Source of the DNA: Myxocyprinus asiaticus
Lineage: Eukaryota > Chordata > Actinopteri > Cypriniformes > Catostomidae
Direction: 5' to 3'
Assembly (NCBI RefSeq): GCF_019703515.2
Contig: NC_059379.1
Coordinates: 28,610,880 to 28,674,879 of the forward strand
Length of the DNA stretch: 64,000 nt
Part shown: piece by piece, positions 1 to 8,910 of the stretch
How the letters are laid out: every line of letters starts with the position of its first letter
Position numbering within the stretch: the stretch's first letter is position 1
Notes under the pieces: generated by a model
The model's input: the letters and a program-made list of their open reading frames with translations, nothing else
The model's database searches: none
What the model was told of the DNA's origin: nothing
Made by a program: the position numbers and the translations under genes

Positions 1-64
1 AGGGAAAAAATGCTTTTTATTATGTTTAATTCAGTAAAACTTTCTCTACAAAAAAAATCCTATT

Positions 65-260
65 GTTCCCTATCTGTCACTCACTCGACGTTGGTGTCGA
101 TGTAGTGACACTAGGGGTCACTCTTGGGAGCCCGAGACACCTCTGGTCTTTGATAAAAGGCCAATGAAAATTGGCGAGTGGTATTTGCATGCCACTCCCC
201 CGAACATACGGGTATAAAAGGAGCTGGTATGCAACCACTCATTCAAATTTTCTCTTCGGA
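65..260 (+). promoter_or_regulatory. DIRS copy A left terminal repeat with promoter motifs
   Basis: This terminal repeat carries promoter-like motifs in a fixed order: a CCAAT palindrome (GGCCAATGAAAATTGGC, 159-175), an octamer ATTTGCAT (183-190) and a TATA box TATAAAAG (213-220). Transcription would be expected to start around 240-250. The same order recurs at 4898-4960 and, on the minus strand, near 7380-7445 and 62450-62510. Copy C has one mismatch in the octamer. The motifs are seen directly; their function is inferred. Confidence 0.7.
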
Positions 261-477
261 GCCGAACGGTCATGCTCAGTGAGCTGAATACTACTGTTCA
301 TTCACCTCTGCTGGATCTGACGGCGCATTTCAGCGGCTTCTCCCTCCTCTGCACTGGTACACTGCAGAGAACGCCCCTGGGCGCTTCGGCAGAAAAACTA
401 GAGAGTATATTTTCTGAAAGAGCATTTTTCCCCTCTAAAAGAGTATATATTTCTCTAAAAGAGCGCACACATGGAAC

Positions 478-524
478 GTCTTTTTAAAGACGCGTCTTTT
501 TAAAGACGCGTCTTTTTAAAGATG
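478..524 (+). repeat. Triplicated palindrome overlapping the ORF1 start codon
   Basis: Three tandem copies of a 16-bp unit built on the palindrome TCTTTTTAAAGA. The ORF1 ATG at 522 lies in the last copy (TCTTTTTAAAGATG). Copies B and C carry two units at the same place and copy D carries one. Confidence 0.8.
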
Positions 525-1990
525 CTTTTCCGATTGTGTGTTATTCCTGGTTGTGCTCGTTATCTCTCGCCTTCTAACGGTGACGATCACCGTCTTTCGT
601 GTCTGGGCACTGCTCATGCGGAGACAGCGTTCGTGGATGGTCATGTTCTCATTGCGAGAATATGTCCATGGCAACGTTGCAGTCGCCCCAGAGGCTCCCG
701 CCTCGGTCCTTTTACCCACGCGTTTGAGGCTAGCGCGGCTAGCACTGGGGGCGATTTGGGGACCCCAATAGGACCGCCTCCGTCGGGTATCCCCCCGCGG
801 ACCTCCCATTCCCCAGCATGCTCGTCTGCCCCGATTGGGCTTCCGGGTGAGTCCGCCGGCTCGTCTCACGGCAAGTTTGACCTCTTATTCGGAGCCCGCG
901 AAAGTGATGAGCTCTCGAGCGCAGCATCGGAAAGCGGGCTCGTCCAGTCGGAAGCCTCAGCTGGGCTCCTCCCTTCGGGGTCGATCGCCCAGTCACAGGC
1001 TGACGCGGAGATGATGACATGCTTTCCCGGGCAACTGCGAGTGTCGGTTAGAGTGGATTCACCGCTTTTCCCTGAACCCTCGTGGCTCGGTGATTGGTTC
1101 CTGGGCTCGAGGCGCCGCTCAAAGCCACGCCCCGCCCCCGTTCCTTTCTTTCTGGAAGTGCATGAAGAGCTGTCAAGGTCGCGGGAGGCACCTTTTACTG
1201 CCCGGTCCCGATCTTTTCAGCTTCCCTGCCCTCACTACCCTCGATGGTGGGGCGGCCAAGGGTTATTTGGCAATCCCCCGGTGGATAAAGGCGCTTGTGG
1301 TGCACCTATGCCCGCAGAGCGCCACCACCTGGCGTGGGTGCCCAAAGCCCCTGTCCAAGGCCTGTAGGTTTACGTCGTCTCTGACGGCCAAGGCCTACGG
1401 TGCCGCTGGACAAGCCGCCTCCGCCCTGCACGCCATGGCTCTCCTGCAAGTCCGCCAAGGCGCTAAAGGAACTGCACGAGGGTAGTTCCGCCCTGGGATT
1501 GATGCAGGAACTGCGCTCGGCAACCGACCTCGCTCTCTGAGCGACGGAGGTCACGGCACAGTCTCTCGGGCAGACGATGGCCACACTAGTGGTCCAGGAG
1601 CGCCACCTTTGGCTCAGCCTGGTCGAGATGGGTGAGGCCGACAAGACATGATTCGTTGCTGCCCCCATTTCCCAGGTGGGCCTATTCGGCGACACCGTCG
1701 AGGACTTTGCCCAGCAGTTCTCGATGGTAGAGCAGTAGATGGATGCTAGCCAGCATATCCTGCCCCGGCGCGGCTCAAGATCCCACACCCCATCTACTCA
1801 TCGCCAAGGGTGTCCCCCTGCGGTGACTGCACCGGCTTCGCCGCAGCCCGCCCCTTCGGCCCGGCGTGGAGCCCACCGCAGGAAGCAGACGCCACCTGTC
1901 TCACGGCCGCCCAGAACCCGTGAAAGGCTTCAAAGCACCCTTGAGACGGGCGACCCAGGGACAACGAAACCCGAGTTGGTAAGCAGATCT
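522..1990 (+). pseudogene. DIRS ORF1 (Gag-like, Cys/His cluster), frameshifted
   Basis: ORF1 of DIRS copy A. Elements of this kind encode a nucleic-acid-binding or structural protein here. It starts at 522 with LCVIPGC, followed by a Cys/His cluster that in copies B-D reads CVIPGC, then HxxCLxCLG, then SCSHCE. Such spacing suggests zinc binding (inference). In copy A one base is missing near 642, where the other copies have GATGGGTCA or GATGGTTCG. The cluster's last cysteines are therefore read out of frame. The remainder is serine- and proline-rich and continues in other frames to about 1990. I see no enzymatic motif. The ATG was chosen because it is conserved in all four copies and lies in the palindrome repeat. 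Further stops lie near 1650 and 1736. Confidence 0.65.
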
Positions 1991-2540
1991 TTATCTTTTC
2001 GTTACCTTTTGCATTTAATTGCGCTGCATGCCCAAGTGGCTGCAGTACTCAAGAGCTCAGCAAGAGTGGTTTCCTTGTTCCCTGGGTCACATATCCGGTG
2101 TGTATGGCTGGCATTATGACCACCGTCCACCACTCCATTTGGCAGGTTGGCGCTCCAGCGGCGGTCTCCTGCCCCTGAGCGCCCAGCTGTGGCACAAATC
2201 CGCCCCAATGTGACAGTCTCCACGGGTCACGAGGACAGGCCTCTTCCTCCCCCGTCCCAGGCTGTTCCGGGGGTGGTCACAAGGAGCCAGGTGAATGCTT
2301 CGATGTCCTTAGACTCAGCACGGCCACGACGTGGTGTGGCACCTCGAGCTCCGCCCCGCCGCGAGCCCCCACCTGCCGGTACATCCGATGACGTTGTCCC
2401 TTTGGTCCCCCTTGCGCGGAACTTAGACGCACGGCTTGCACCTTCCAATCCATCACGAGGGCTGGTCCGGACCGTCCGACTCGGCTGCGCGATTCACTTC
2501 GCCGGGCATCCGCCCAGGTTCAGCGGTGTCCACTTCACCT
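1991..2540 (+). other. DIRS copy A linker between ORF1 and RT
   Basis: Proline-rich reading frames without recognised motifs, preceding the RT domain. A donor-like TTGGTAAGC lies at about 1977. Copy B lacks the equivalent sequence because of a deletion joining ORF1 to RT. Confidence 0.4.
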
Positions 2541-2549
2541 TGGTGAAAG

Positions 2550-3350
2550 ATGAAAATGCTGCTACCTTGTGCGGAGATCGCTACCCTCCTACGGAAGGAC
2601 GCGATAGGACCTGTCCTTCCAGCCGAGATGAAGAAAGGGTTTTACAGCCCCTACTTCATCGTACCGAAAAAAGGCGGTGGGTTGCGGCCAATCTTGGACC
2701 TGCGAGAACTGAACCGGGCTTTACATAGACTCCCGTTCAAGATGCTGATGCAAAGACGCATTCTAGCAAGCGTCCGGCATCAAGATTGGTTCGCGGCGGT
2801 AGACCTGAAGGATGCGTACTTTTCACGTCTCGATCCTTTTCAACACAGACCCTTCCTGCGGTTCGCGTTCGAGGGTCAGGCGTATCAGTACAAAGTCCTC
2901 CCTTTCGGCCTGTCCCTGTCTCCTCGCGTCCTTACGAAGATCGCAGAGGCTGCCCTTGCACCGTTAAGGGAGGTGGGCATTCGCATTCTCAACTATCTCG
3001 ATGACTGGCTAATCCTAGCTCACTCTCGAGACGTGTTATGCGCACACAGGGACCTGGTGCTCTCACACCTCAGCCGACTAGGGCTTCGGGTCAACTGGGA
3101 AAAGAGCAAGCTCCTCCCGGTTCAGAGCATCTCTTTTCTTGGTTTGGAGTTGGACTCAGTCTCCTTGACGGCGCGCCTTACGAACGAGCATGCCCAGTCG
3201 GTGCTGGCCTGTTTGAAGGCATTCAAACAGAAAACAGTGGTTCCACTGAAACATTTTCAGAGGCTCCTGGGGAATATGGCATCCTCGGCGGTGGCCACCC
3301 CGCTCGGGTTGATGCATATGAGGCCGCTACAGCACTGGCTCCAGACTTGA
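2550..3350 (+). pseudogene. DIRS reverse transcriptase domain (copy A)
   Basis: Reverse transcriptase of DIRS copy A, the longest open stretch in the element (266 codons). In order it shows the fingers block (YSPYFIVPKKGGGLRPILDL), motif A (AAVDLKDAYF), motif B (LPFGLSLSPRV) and the catalytic box YLDD at 2994-3005 within ILNYLDDWLIL, then a thumb-like FLGLELDS and the DIRS-typical PLQHWLQT. The catalytic aspartates are present. Just after motif A a short out-of-frame patch (2820-2840) replaces residues that copy B retains. The frame ends at TGA 3348-3350, but the same frame resumes with recognisable RNase H-linker residues. The stop therefore lies inside the polyprotein rather than at its natural end. 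DIRS RTs copy the element's RNA to DNA in virus-like particles (family knowledge). Confidence 0.85.
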
Positions 3351-4328
3351 GTCCCGAGACGGGCATGGCGCCACGGGACACACCGCGTGGCCATTACGCC
3401 GGTCTGTCACCGTCTTTTCAGCCCTTGGACCGACCTCTCGTTTCTACGAGCAGGTGTTCCCCTAGAACTGGTCCCCAGGTGCGTCGTGGTCACAACAGAT
3501 GCCTCAAACGGGCTGGGGCACTGTTTGCAATGGGCACGCAGCTGCCGGCCTCTGGACGGGTCCGCGACTGCATTGGCACATCAACTGCCTCGAGTTACTG
3601 GCAATTCTGCTCAACCTGTGGAGGTTTCGGCCGCTGATCCAGGGCAAGCACGTGTTAGTTCAGACAGACAACATGACAACGGTAGCATATGTCAACCGCC
3701 AAGGTGGGTTGCGCTCTCGTTGTATGTCACAACTCACCCGCCGTCTCCTCCTCTGGAGTCAGCACCTCAAGTCGCTGCAAGCCACTCACATCCCGGGCAA
3801 CCTCAACACTACGGCGGACACGCCGTCACAACAGGTTACCCTCAAGGGAGAGTGGAGACTCCACCTTCAGGTGGTCCAGCTGATTTGGAGTCGATTCGAC
3901 AGGCACAGGTGCACCTGTTCGCCTCCCAAGAATCCCCCCCACTACCCGCTCTGCTACGCCCTGACCGAGGCCTTCCTCGGCATAGACACGCTGGCACACA
4001 GCTGGTCCCCTGGCATTCGCAAATATGCGTTTTCCCCCAGTGAGCCTGCTTGCACAAACCCTGTGCAAGGTCAGGGAGGACGAGGAGAAGGTCGTCCTGG
4101 TAAGCACCCTACTGGCCCGCCCAGACGTGGTGCTCGGACCTCACGCTCCTCGCGACAGCTCCCCCCGGGCAAATTCCCCTGAGGAAGGACCTTCTTTCTC
4201 AGGGAAGGGGCACCATCCGGCACCCGCACCCAAACATCTGGAATCTCCATGTCTGGCCCCTGGACGGGACACGGAAGACCTAAGCTGTCTCCCACCTGAG
4301 ATGGTAGACACGTTCACTCAGGCTAGGG
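3351..4328 (+). pseudogene. DIRS RNase H domain and start of recombinase linker (copy A)
   Basis: RNase H of DIRS copy A. Directly after the TGA the same frame continues through AITPVCHRLFSPWTDLSFLR and VVVTTDAS, which supplies the first catalytic Asp. Near 3507 the frame shifts by one base. The rest then reads HINCLELLAIL (catalytic Glu), VQTDNMTTVAYVNRQGG (second Asp) and the conserved SLQATHIPGNLN. After about 3930 more frameshifts occur. The last recognisable piece is EMVDTFTQARA before truncation at about 4328. RNase H removes the RNA strand of the RNA:DNA hybrid. The two-frame structure and the preceding TGA make it non-functional as it stands. Copy C has the same domain on the other strand. 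Confidence 0.8.
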
Positions 4329-4765
4329 CTATAACACATTAAATATAACTGCATTAAAGATGTAACGCCAGGGTGTTTCCTTTAAAGACGCTCGACACGC
4401 AAGTTTTGCTTAAGCTGAGCGTCAGCTCCAGCTCTGCTTATTCCACAACAAGAGTGCTTCTGTATTTACTTATTTTGTATTTCTGCATTATAATTCCCTC
4501 ATACTTTGCGATCTACATCACCTGAAGCTGTTTGGAAAGTTTAGAGTGCGTCTGGACTGTGAGATGTGTTTTCTTCCTCTCCTCAGTCAGGCGCGAGCTG
4601 CAGTGCTGCTCTTGTGTGTAATCATTAGAGTTTCATATGATCTTAGGTTACGTTAAGATCAAATGACTATTCGACAATGAACATTTTTGTAGACAGTTTT
4701 TTTATCGTCGACGTTGACGATAACGTCGACGTTGACGATAACGTCGACTAATCGTTTCAGCCCTA
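4329..4765. mobile_element. hAT element remnant (one terminus only)
   Basis: This sequence interrupts DIRS copy A at the recombinase start. It ends with GTCGACTAATCGTTTCAGCCCTA, written in pieces as GTCGACTAATCG then TTTCAGCCCTA, which is the inverse of the common fish hAT terminus TAGGGCTGAAACGATTAG. Next to the terminus an 18-bp unit (ACGTTGACGATAACGTCG) is tandemly duplicated (about 4709-4745). The other terminus is not identifiable and the flanking 8-mers do not match, so this is a truncated copy or lies at a rearrangement junction. Confidence 0.55.
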
Positions 4766-4822
4766 CCAGACAGTCTTTTCCCGGTTTTTGAATATTCAGA
4801 CGTTTTGCTAGACGTTTTAGTT

Positions 4823-5165
4823 GGAGGGAACGAGACGTGTCGATGTAGTGACACTAGGGGTCACTTTTGGGAGCCCGAAACACCTCTGGTCTTTGATAAA
4901 AGGCCAATGAAAATTGGCGAGTGGTATTTGCATGCCACTCCTCCAGACATACAGGTATAAATAGAGCTGGTATGCAACCACTCATTCAGGTTTTATGCTG
5001 AGGAGCCGAGACAAGGTCCGGCCATTTCAGCGGGTAGTTCAGCGTTGTGGCAGGAGGGACACAATGTCTCGTTCCCTCCATCAGGGAACGGAGGTTACGG
5101 AAGTAACCAGGATGTTCCCTATCTGTCACTCACTCGATGTTGTGTCGATGTAGTGACACTAGGGG
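4823..5165 (-). repeat. DIRS copy B right terminal repeat and internal complementary region
   Basis: The right end has GGAGGGAACGAGAC (4823-4836) and its reverse complement GTCTCGTTCCCTCC sits inside at 5066-5079. Shortly after, at 5114, comes GTTCCCTATCTGTCACTCAC, the same string as the element's 5' end but in inverted orientation relative to it. A segment carrying complements of both termini close together is the DIRS internal complementary region, thought to template end joining during circle formation (family knowledge). The 4898-4960 part repeats the CCAAT, octamer (4925-4932) and TATA motifs. Confidence 0.75.
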
Positions 5166-5358
5166 TCCCTATACGAAATGCTGCAACTGGCTGAACTGTG
5201 TTATGTGAACTGGTGTTGTGTGATGGGCAGACCACTGTGTGCCTCATAGCCAGCGCACCAGGCCGACACGTAACCTCCCCCAACATAGTTATGAGTGTCG
5301 AACGGCCCTTTAGGGACAAGTCGACTATCCAAAAGATAGAGACAGGCTAACCCGATCA
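5166..5358 (-). other. DIRS copy B 3' untranslated region
   Basis: Between the internal complementary region and the RT deletion point. No reading frame or motif is recognised. It is assigned to the element by position only. Confidence 0.4.
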
Positions 5359-6056
5359 TCAGGTAACCCGAGGAAAGAGATGCTTTGAACCAGGAGGAGC
5401 TTTCTCTTTCCTCAGTTGACCCGAAGCCCTAATCGGCTGAGGTGCGAGAGCACCAAGTCTCTGTGTGCACAACATGTCCCGAGAGTAATCTAGGATTAGC
5501 CAATCTTCGAGATAGTTGAGAATGCGAATGCCCACTTCACTTAACGGGGCAAGGGCTGCCTCTGCAACCTTCATGAAGACACGAGGGGACAAGGACAGGC
5601 CGAAAGGAGGACCTTGTACTGATACACCTGACCCTTGAATGCAAACCACAGGAAGGGTCTGTGTCGAGGTAGAATCGAGACGTGAAAGTACGCGTCCTTC
5701 ATGTCTACCGCCGCGAACCTATCTTGATGCCGGATGCTCGCCAGAATGCGTTTTTGCATCAGCATCTTAAATGGGAGTCTGTGTAAAGCCCGGTTCAGTA
5801 TTCGCATGTCCAAGATTGGCCGCAACCCACCGCCTTTTTCGGTATGATGAAGTAGGGGCTGTAAAACCCCTTCTTCATCTCGGCCGGAGGGACAGGTTCT
5901 ATCGCACCCTTCTTTAGGAGGGTAGCGATCCCCGCGCGAAAGGTAGCAGCATCTTCGTCCTTCACCATGGTGAAGTGGATACAGCTGAACCTGGGTGGAC
6001 GCCTGGGCCAGCCTGGGAGATTGGGGCAGCAAGGAACCGTGTCTTGTCAGCCTCAT
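5359..6056 (-). pseudogene. DIRS reverse transcriptase fragment with altered YLED box (copy B)
   Basis: RT of copy B in two frames. The upstream part (6056-5571) reads KGGGLRPILDM, FKMLMQKRIL and motif A AAVDMKDAYFHVSIL. It then shifts frame before motif B, which is read as PPFGLSLSPRVFMK from about 5640. The catalytic box is NYLEDWLIL: codon 5508-5506 is GAA where copy A has the first catalytic Asp codon GAT. This would abolish or strongly impair polymerase activity (known for RTs in general). The thumb breaks off after KEKAPPGSKHLF, where the sequence jumps to the 3' untranslated region. Identity is certain; the enzyme is clearly dead. Confidence 0.82.
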
Positions 6057-6059
6057 CCA

Positions 6060-7125
6060 TCTCGACCAGGTTGAGCCAAATGTGGCCCTCCTGGACCACT
6101 AATGTGGACATCGTCTGCCCGAGCGCAGTTCCTGCATCAGATCTGGGGCGGAACTACCCTCGTGCACTTCTTTTAGCACCTTGGCTTGGTGGACCTGCAG
6201 GAGAGCCATGGCATGCAGGGCAGAGGCGGCTTGTCTAGCAGCGCTGTAGGCATTAGCCGTCAGGGACAACTTGAACCTACAGGGCTTGGATGGGAGCTTT
6301 GGGCGTCTGCACCAGGTGGCGGCGCTCTGCGGGCATAGGTGCACCGCGAGCGCCTTATCCACCGGGGAAATCGCCGTATAGCCCCTGGCCGCCCCGCCAT
6401 TGAGGGTAGTGAGGGTGGGGGAACTGAGGAATCGGGACCGGGTGCCTCCCACGATTTCGTCAGCTCCTCGTGCACTTCCGGGAAGAAAGGCACTGGAGCA
6501 GGGCGTGGCTGCTTTGAGTGGCACCGCGAGCCCAGGAACCAATCTTCGAGCCGCGAGGGTTCAGGGGAGAGCGGAGGGTTCCACTATCGCCCGACGCTCG
6601 CGGCCGCCCGGGAAAGCATGTCCATCATCTCTGCATCAGCCTATGACTGGGCAATCGACCTCAAAGGGGGGAGCCCAGCTGAGGCTTCTGCGTCTGACTG
6701 TACAAGCCCGCTCTCCGATGCTGCGCTCGAGAGCTCATCAGCTTCGCAGGCTCCGAACAAGAGGCCGAACTTGCCGTGAGACAAGCCGGCGGACTCATCC
6801 AGAAGCCCGATTGGGGCAGACGAGCATGCTGGGGAATGGGAGGTCCGCGGGGGGATACCCGGCAGAGGCGATCGCATTGGAGTCCCCAAATCGCCCCCAG
6901 TGCTAGCCGCGCTGGCCTCAAACCCGTAGGTAGAAGGACCGAGGCGGGGAGCCTCTGGGATGACCGCAATGTTGCCATGGTCATGTTCTCGCAGTGAGAA
7001 CATGAACCATCCATGTACGCTGCCTCCGTGTGGGTCACGCCCAGACACGAAAGACAGCGATCATGACCGTCTGAAGTTGAGAGGTAACAACCGCAACCAG
7101 GAATAACACACAATCGGAAAGGCAT
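6060..7125 (-). pseudogene. DIRS ORF1 (Gag-like), copy B
   Basis: ORF1 of copy B starts at 7125 with MPFRLCVIPGC and the Cys/His cluster HDRCLSCLG...DGSCSHCEN, written here in shortened form. It starts in the last of two palindrome units (7125-7150), as in the other copies. The last Cys/His residues and the following serine-rich stretch are split between two frames (7125-6661 and 7048-6641), so at least one frameshift lies near 7020. The C-terminal part (6542-6060) resembles copy A around 1300-1640. No catalytic motif is seen. Role is inferred from position in the element. Confidence 0.65.
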
Positions 7126-7339
7126 CTTTAAAAAGACGCATCTTTAATAAGATGTTCCATGTGTGCTGCTCTTTTAGAAAAATATACTCTTTCAGAAAAT
7201 ATACTCTCTTTTTTCTGCCGAAGTGCCCAGGGGCGTTCTCTGCAGTGCACCAGTGCAGAGGAGGTAGAAGCCTCTGAAATGCGCCGTCAGATCCAGCAGA
7301 GGTGAATGAATTCAGCCCAATGAGCATGACCGTTCGGCT

Positions 7340-7532
7340 CCGAAGAGAAAATCTGAATGAGTGGTTGCATACCAGCTCCTTTTATACCCGTATGTCCGGG
7401 GAAGTGGCATGCAAATACCACTAGCCAATTTTCATTGGCCTTTTATCAAAGACCAGAGTGTTTCGGGCTCCCAAGAGTGACCCCTAGTGTCACTACATCG
7501 ACACAACGTCGAGTGAGTGACAGATAGGGAAC
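7340..7532 (-). promoter_or_regulatory. DIRS copy B left terminal repeat with promoter motifs
   Basis: Reading on the minus strand it has a CCAAT palindrome (GGCCAATGAAAATTGGC), octamer ATTTGCAT (7416-7409) and TATA box TATAAAAG (7386-7379), in the order and spacing of copy A. Confidence 0.68.
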
Positions 7533-8610
7533 CGGGACCGTGCACAGTCGTGCAATAGCACGCAGGTCTCGTTTTACACAATTATTGTTTTTTTATAAAT
7601 TGGGAAAAGAGATTGTGGATGATTGAAGGCCGAGAAGGTTTACCATATACATTTACCGTGTGAGATACAACGTTTTGACATAATTTTGTGAATTACTCAT
7701 GCGGAATATGTTAGTTTAGTAGGATAATTTATTAGCTTGCTAACTACAGAGGATGCATGATGGAATGTTATCTTAGCATGCTAATTGGTTAGCATGCTAT
7801 CTGAAAACACAAAAGCTGTGTCCCATATGGCACACTATACACCATGTGCTTGCACTGTACACAGTAGACTTGGCCATCTAGTGTATGTAGTTTTTTACTA
7901 CACAGATGCATTTGCTGTTTTTCAGCAGAGGGAAGTGACGTTTTAAACTTACGTGATGTGTTTGACTGAATATTGCATGACCCCGAAATGATCTACCTTT
8001 TCCAGATGATTTTTTAAAATGTCCATCAGTGCATTGTTTCAGGCTAATGTTGCCAACAGTCCCTTGCGCAACAGAAATAGACACAGCACAGGATCAAAAT
8101 AAATGTGAATCCTCTCCACCATCCGCAAAATGTTAAACTTAGCTTATATGGATTGTTCAGAGAGAATAGCATTTGAGGACAGCATGGTTTTAATTTGCTT
8201 TGATGTCACCCCTTCCTCATGCTTTTCTGCTTGTTAATTAAAACCGTGGAAGACAATCAGTGCTGGTGGATGAAAAATGTAATAAACACTGTAAGTAGGT
8301 TGGGTCAGGGTTAAGAGTCTAGATGCTTGACTCTCGCCAGTACTGCCTCTGAAGCTGGAGGTTAAGTGTATACTCGACAGCACTTGAAAGGAACCACGCT
8401 CCACTGGTCCAGTTGATTTCCAGGAGTAGGGTGGGAAGGGGCCTGATTTTACATGACGTTGCTTGCTGCGCATATCTGTGGGAGCATGGAGAAGCCAGCT
8501 AAGATTATGCAACTTGTTACTTAACAGTTCCTTCACAGTACAAATGAAATGTCAAATGCATGTAAGCTTTCATTGATTCTTTCCAGGTTTCTTCCATGCA
8601 GCTTCAGTTG
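7533..8610. other. No gene recognised
   Basis: AT-rich sequence without a credible coding frame. 7810-7905 resembles a common fish repeat opening (GTGTCCCATATGGCACACTA), but I could not delimit it. Confidence 0.4.
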
Positions 8611-8613
8611 TTT

Positions 8614-8690
8614 CTATAGCTCAAATGTGCTAGCAGCACCAAGGTCATCGGTTTGATTCCCAGCGAACACACAAACTGATAAAGTGCAGG
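8614..8690 (+). repeat. tRNA-like SINE head fragment
   Basis: A tRNA-like stretch with an A-box-like TAGCTCAAATGTGCTAGCA and a B-box-like GGTTTGATTCCC (8650-8661). It lacks a complete acceptor stem and runs into CACACAAACTGATAAA, as fish tRNA-derived SINEs do. I call it a SINE head fragment, not a tRNA gene. Confidence 0.5.
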
Positions 8691-8910
8691 GGCGTAGCAA
8701 CCATTATAACTAGGAGGGGAGACTTGTCCCCTCACTTCTAGAAATTTCTAAATTCATCCCCCCACTTCTTGGTAAATTATCACTTCAGCTGTGAACTGAA
8801 TGAACACGCAAGTGGTAGTGGTAATCGGTACAGTGCACACGGCATTTCATCAAGGACTACTGGGCAAAACAAAATCAGATTTGTCATTTTTATTTTATTG
8901 CAGAGCAATG

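Larger units (their letters stand above)
65..4328 (+). mobile_element. DIRS-type retrotransposon, copy A (5' end to recombinase start, 3' truncated)
   Basis: A DIRS-type tyrosine-recombinase retrotransposon reading rightward. It begins with the terminal repeat GTTCCCTATCTGTCACTCAC, which also begins copies B, C and D. In order it holds the promoter-bearing terminal repeat, an ORF1 region, a linker, reverse transcriptase and RNase H. It stops in the residues that lead into the tyrosine recombinase (EMVDTFTQARA, about 4300-4328), where an unrelated hAT remnant begins. The recombinase, the internal complementary region and the right terminal repeat are therefore missing. GC content is visibly higher than in the AT-rich flanks. 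Several frameshifts and stops make it non-autonomous. Confidence 0.88.
4823..7532 (-). mobile_element. DIRS-type retrotransposon, copy B (both termini, internal deletions)
   Basis: A DIRS copy reading leftward. Its 5' terminal repeat (7532 to about 7340) and 3' terminal repeat (4823 to about 5000) are inverted relative to each other, the hallmark arrangement of DIRS1-type elements. Between them are ORF1 (7125 leftward), an RT fragment (6056-5359) and a 3' region with the internal complementary region. ORF1 is joined to RT by an internal deletion near 6010-6020. A second deletion (about 5370) removes the end of RT, all of RNase H and the recombinase. No target duplication is seen, which fits recombinase-mediated insertion. 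Confidence 0.87.

Noticed and set aside
516..1020. Minus-strand open frames opposite DIRS ORF1 in copy A
   Set aside because: They are antisense to a conserved ORF1 with a Cys/His cluster, GC-rich, and show no motif of their own.
65..4328. An endogenous retrovirus or Gypsy LTR element
   Set aside because: No protease or DDE integrase; tyrosine recombinase in sister copies and inverted termini fit DIRS instead.
4329..4765. A complete hAT with 8-bp duplication
   Set aside because: Flanking 8-mers (ACTCAGGC and CCAGACAG) do not match and no left terminus is convincing beyond TAGGGCT.
8614..8690. A tRNA gene
   Set aside because: B box is present, but no full cloverleaf or acceptor pairing; sequence continues as SINE.
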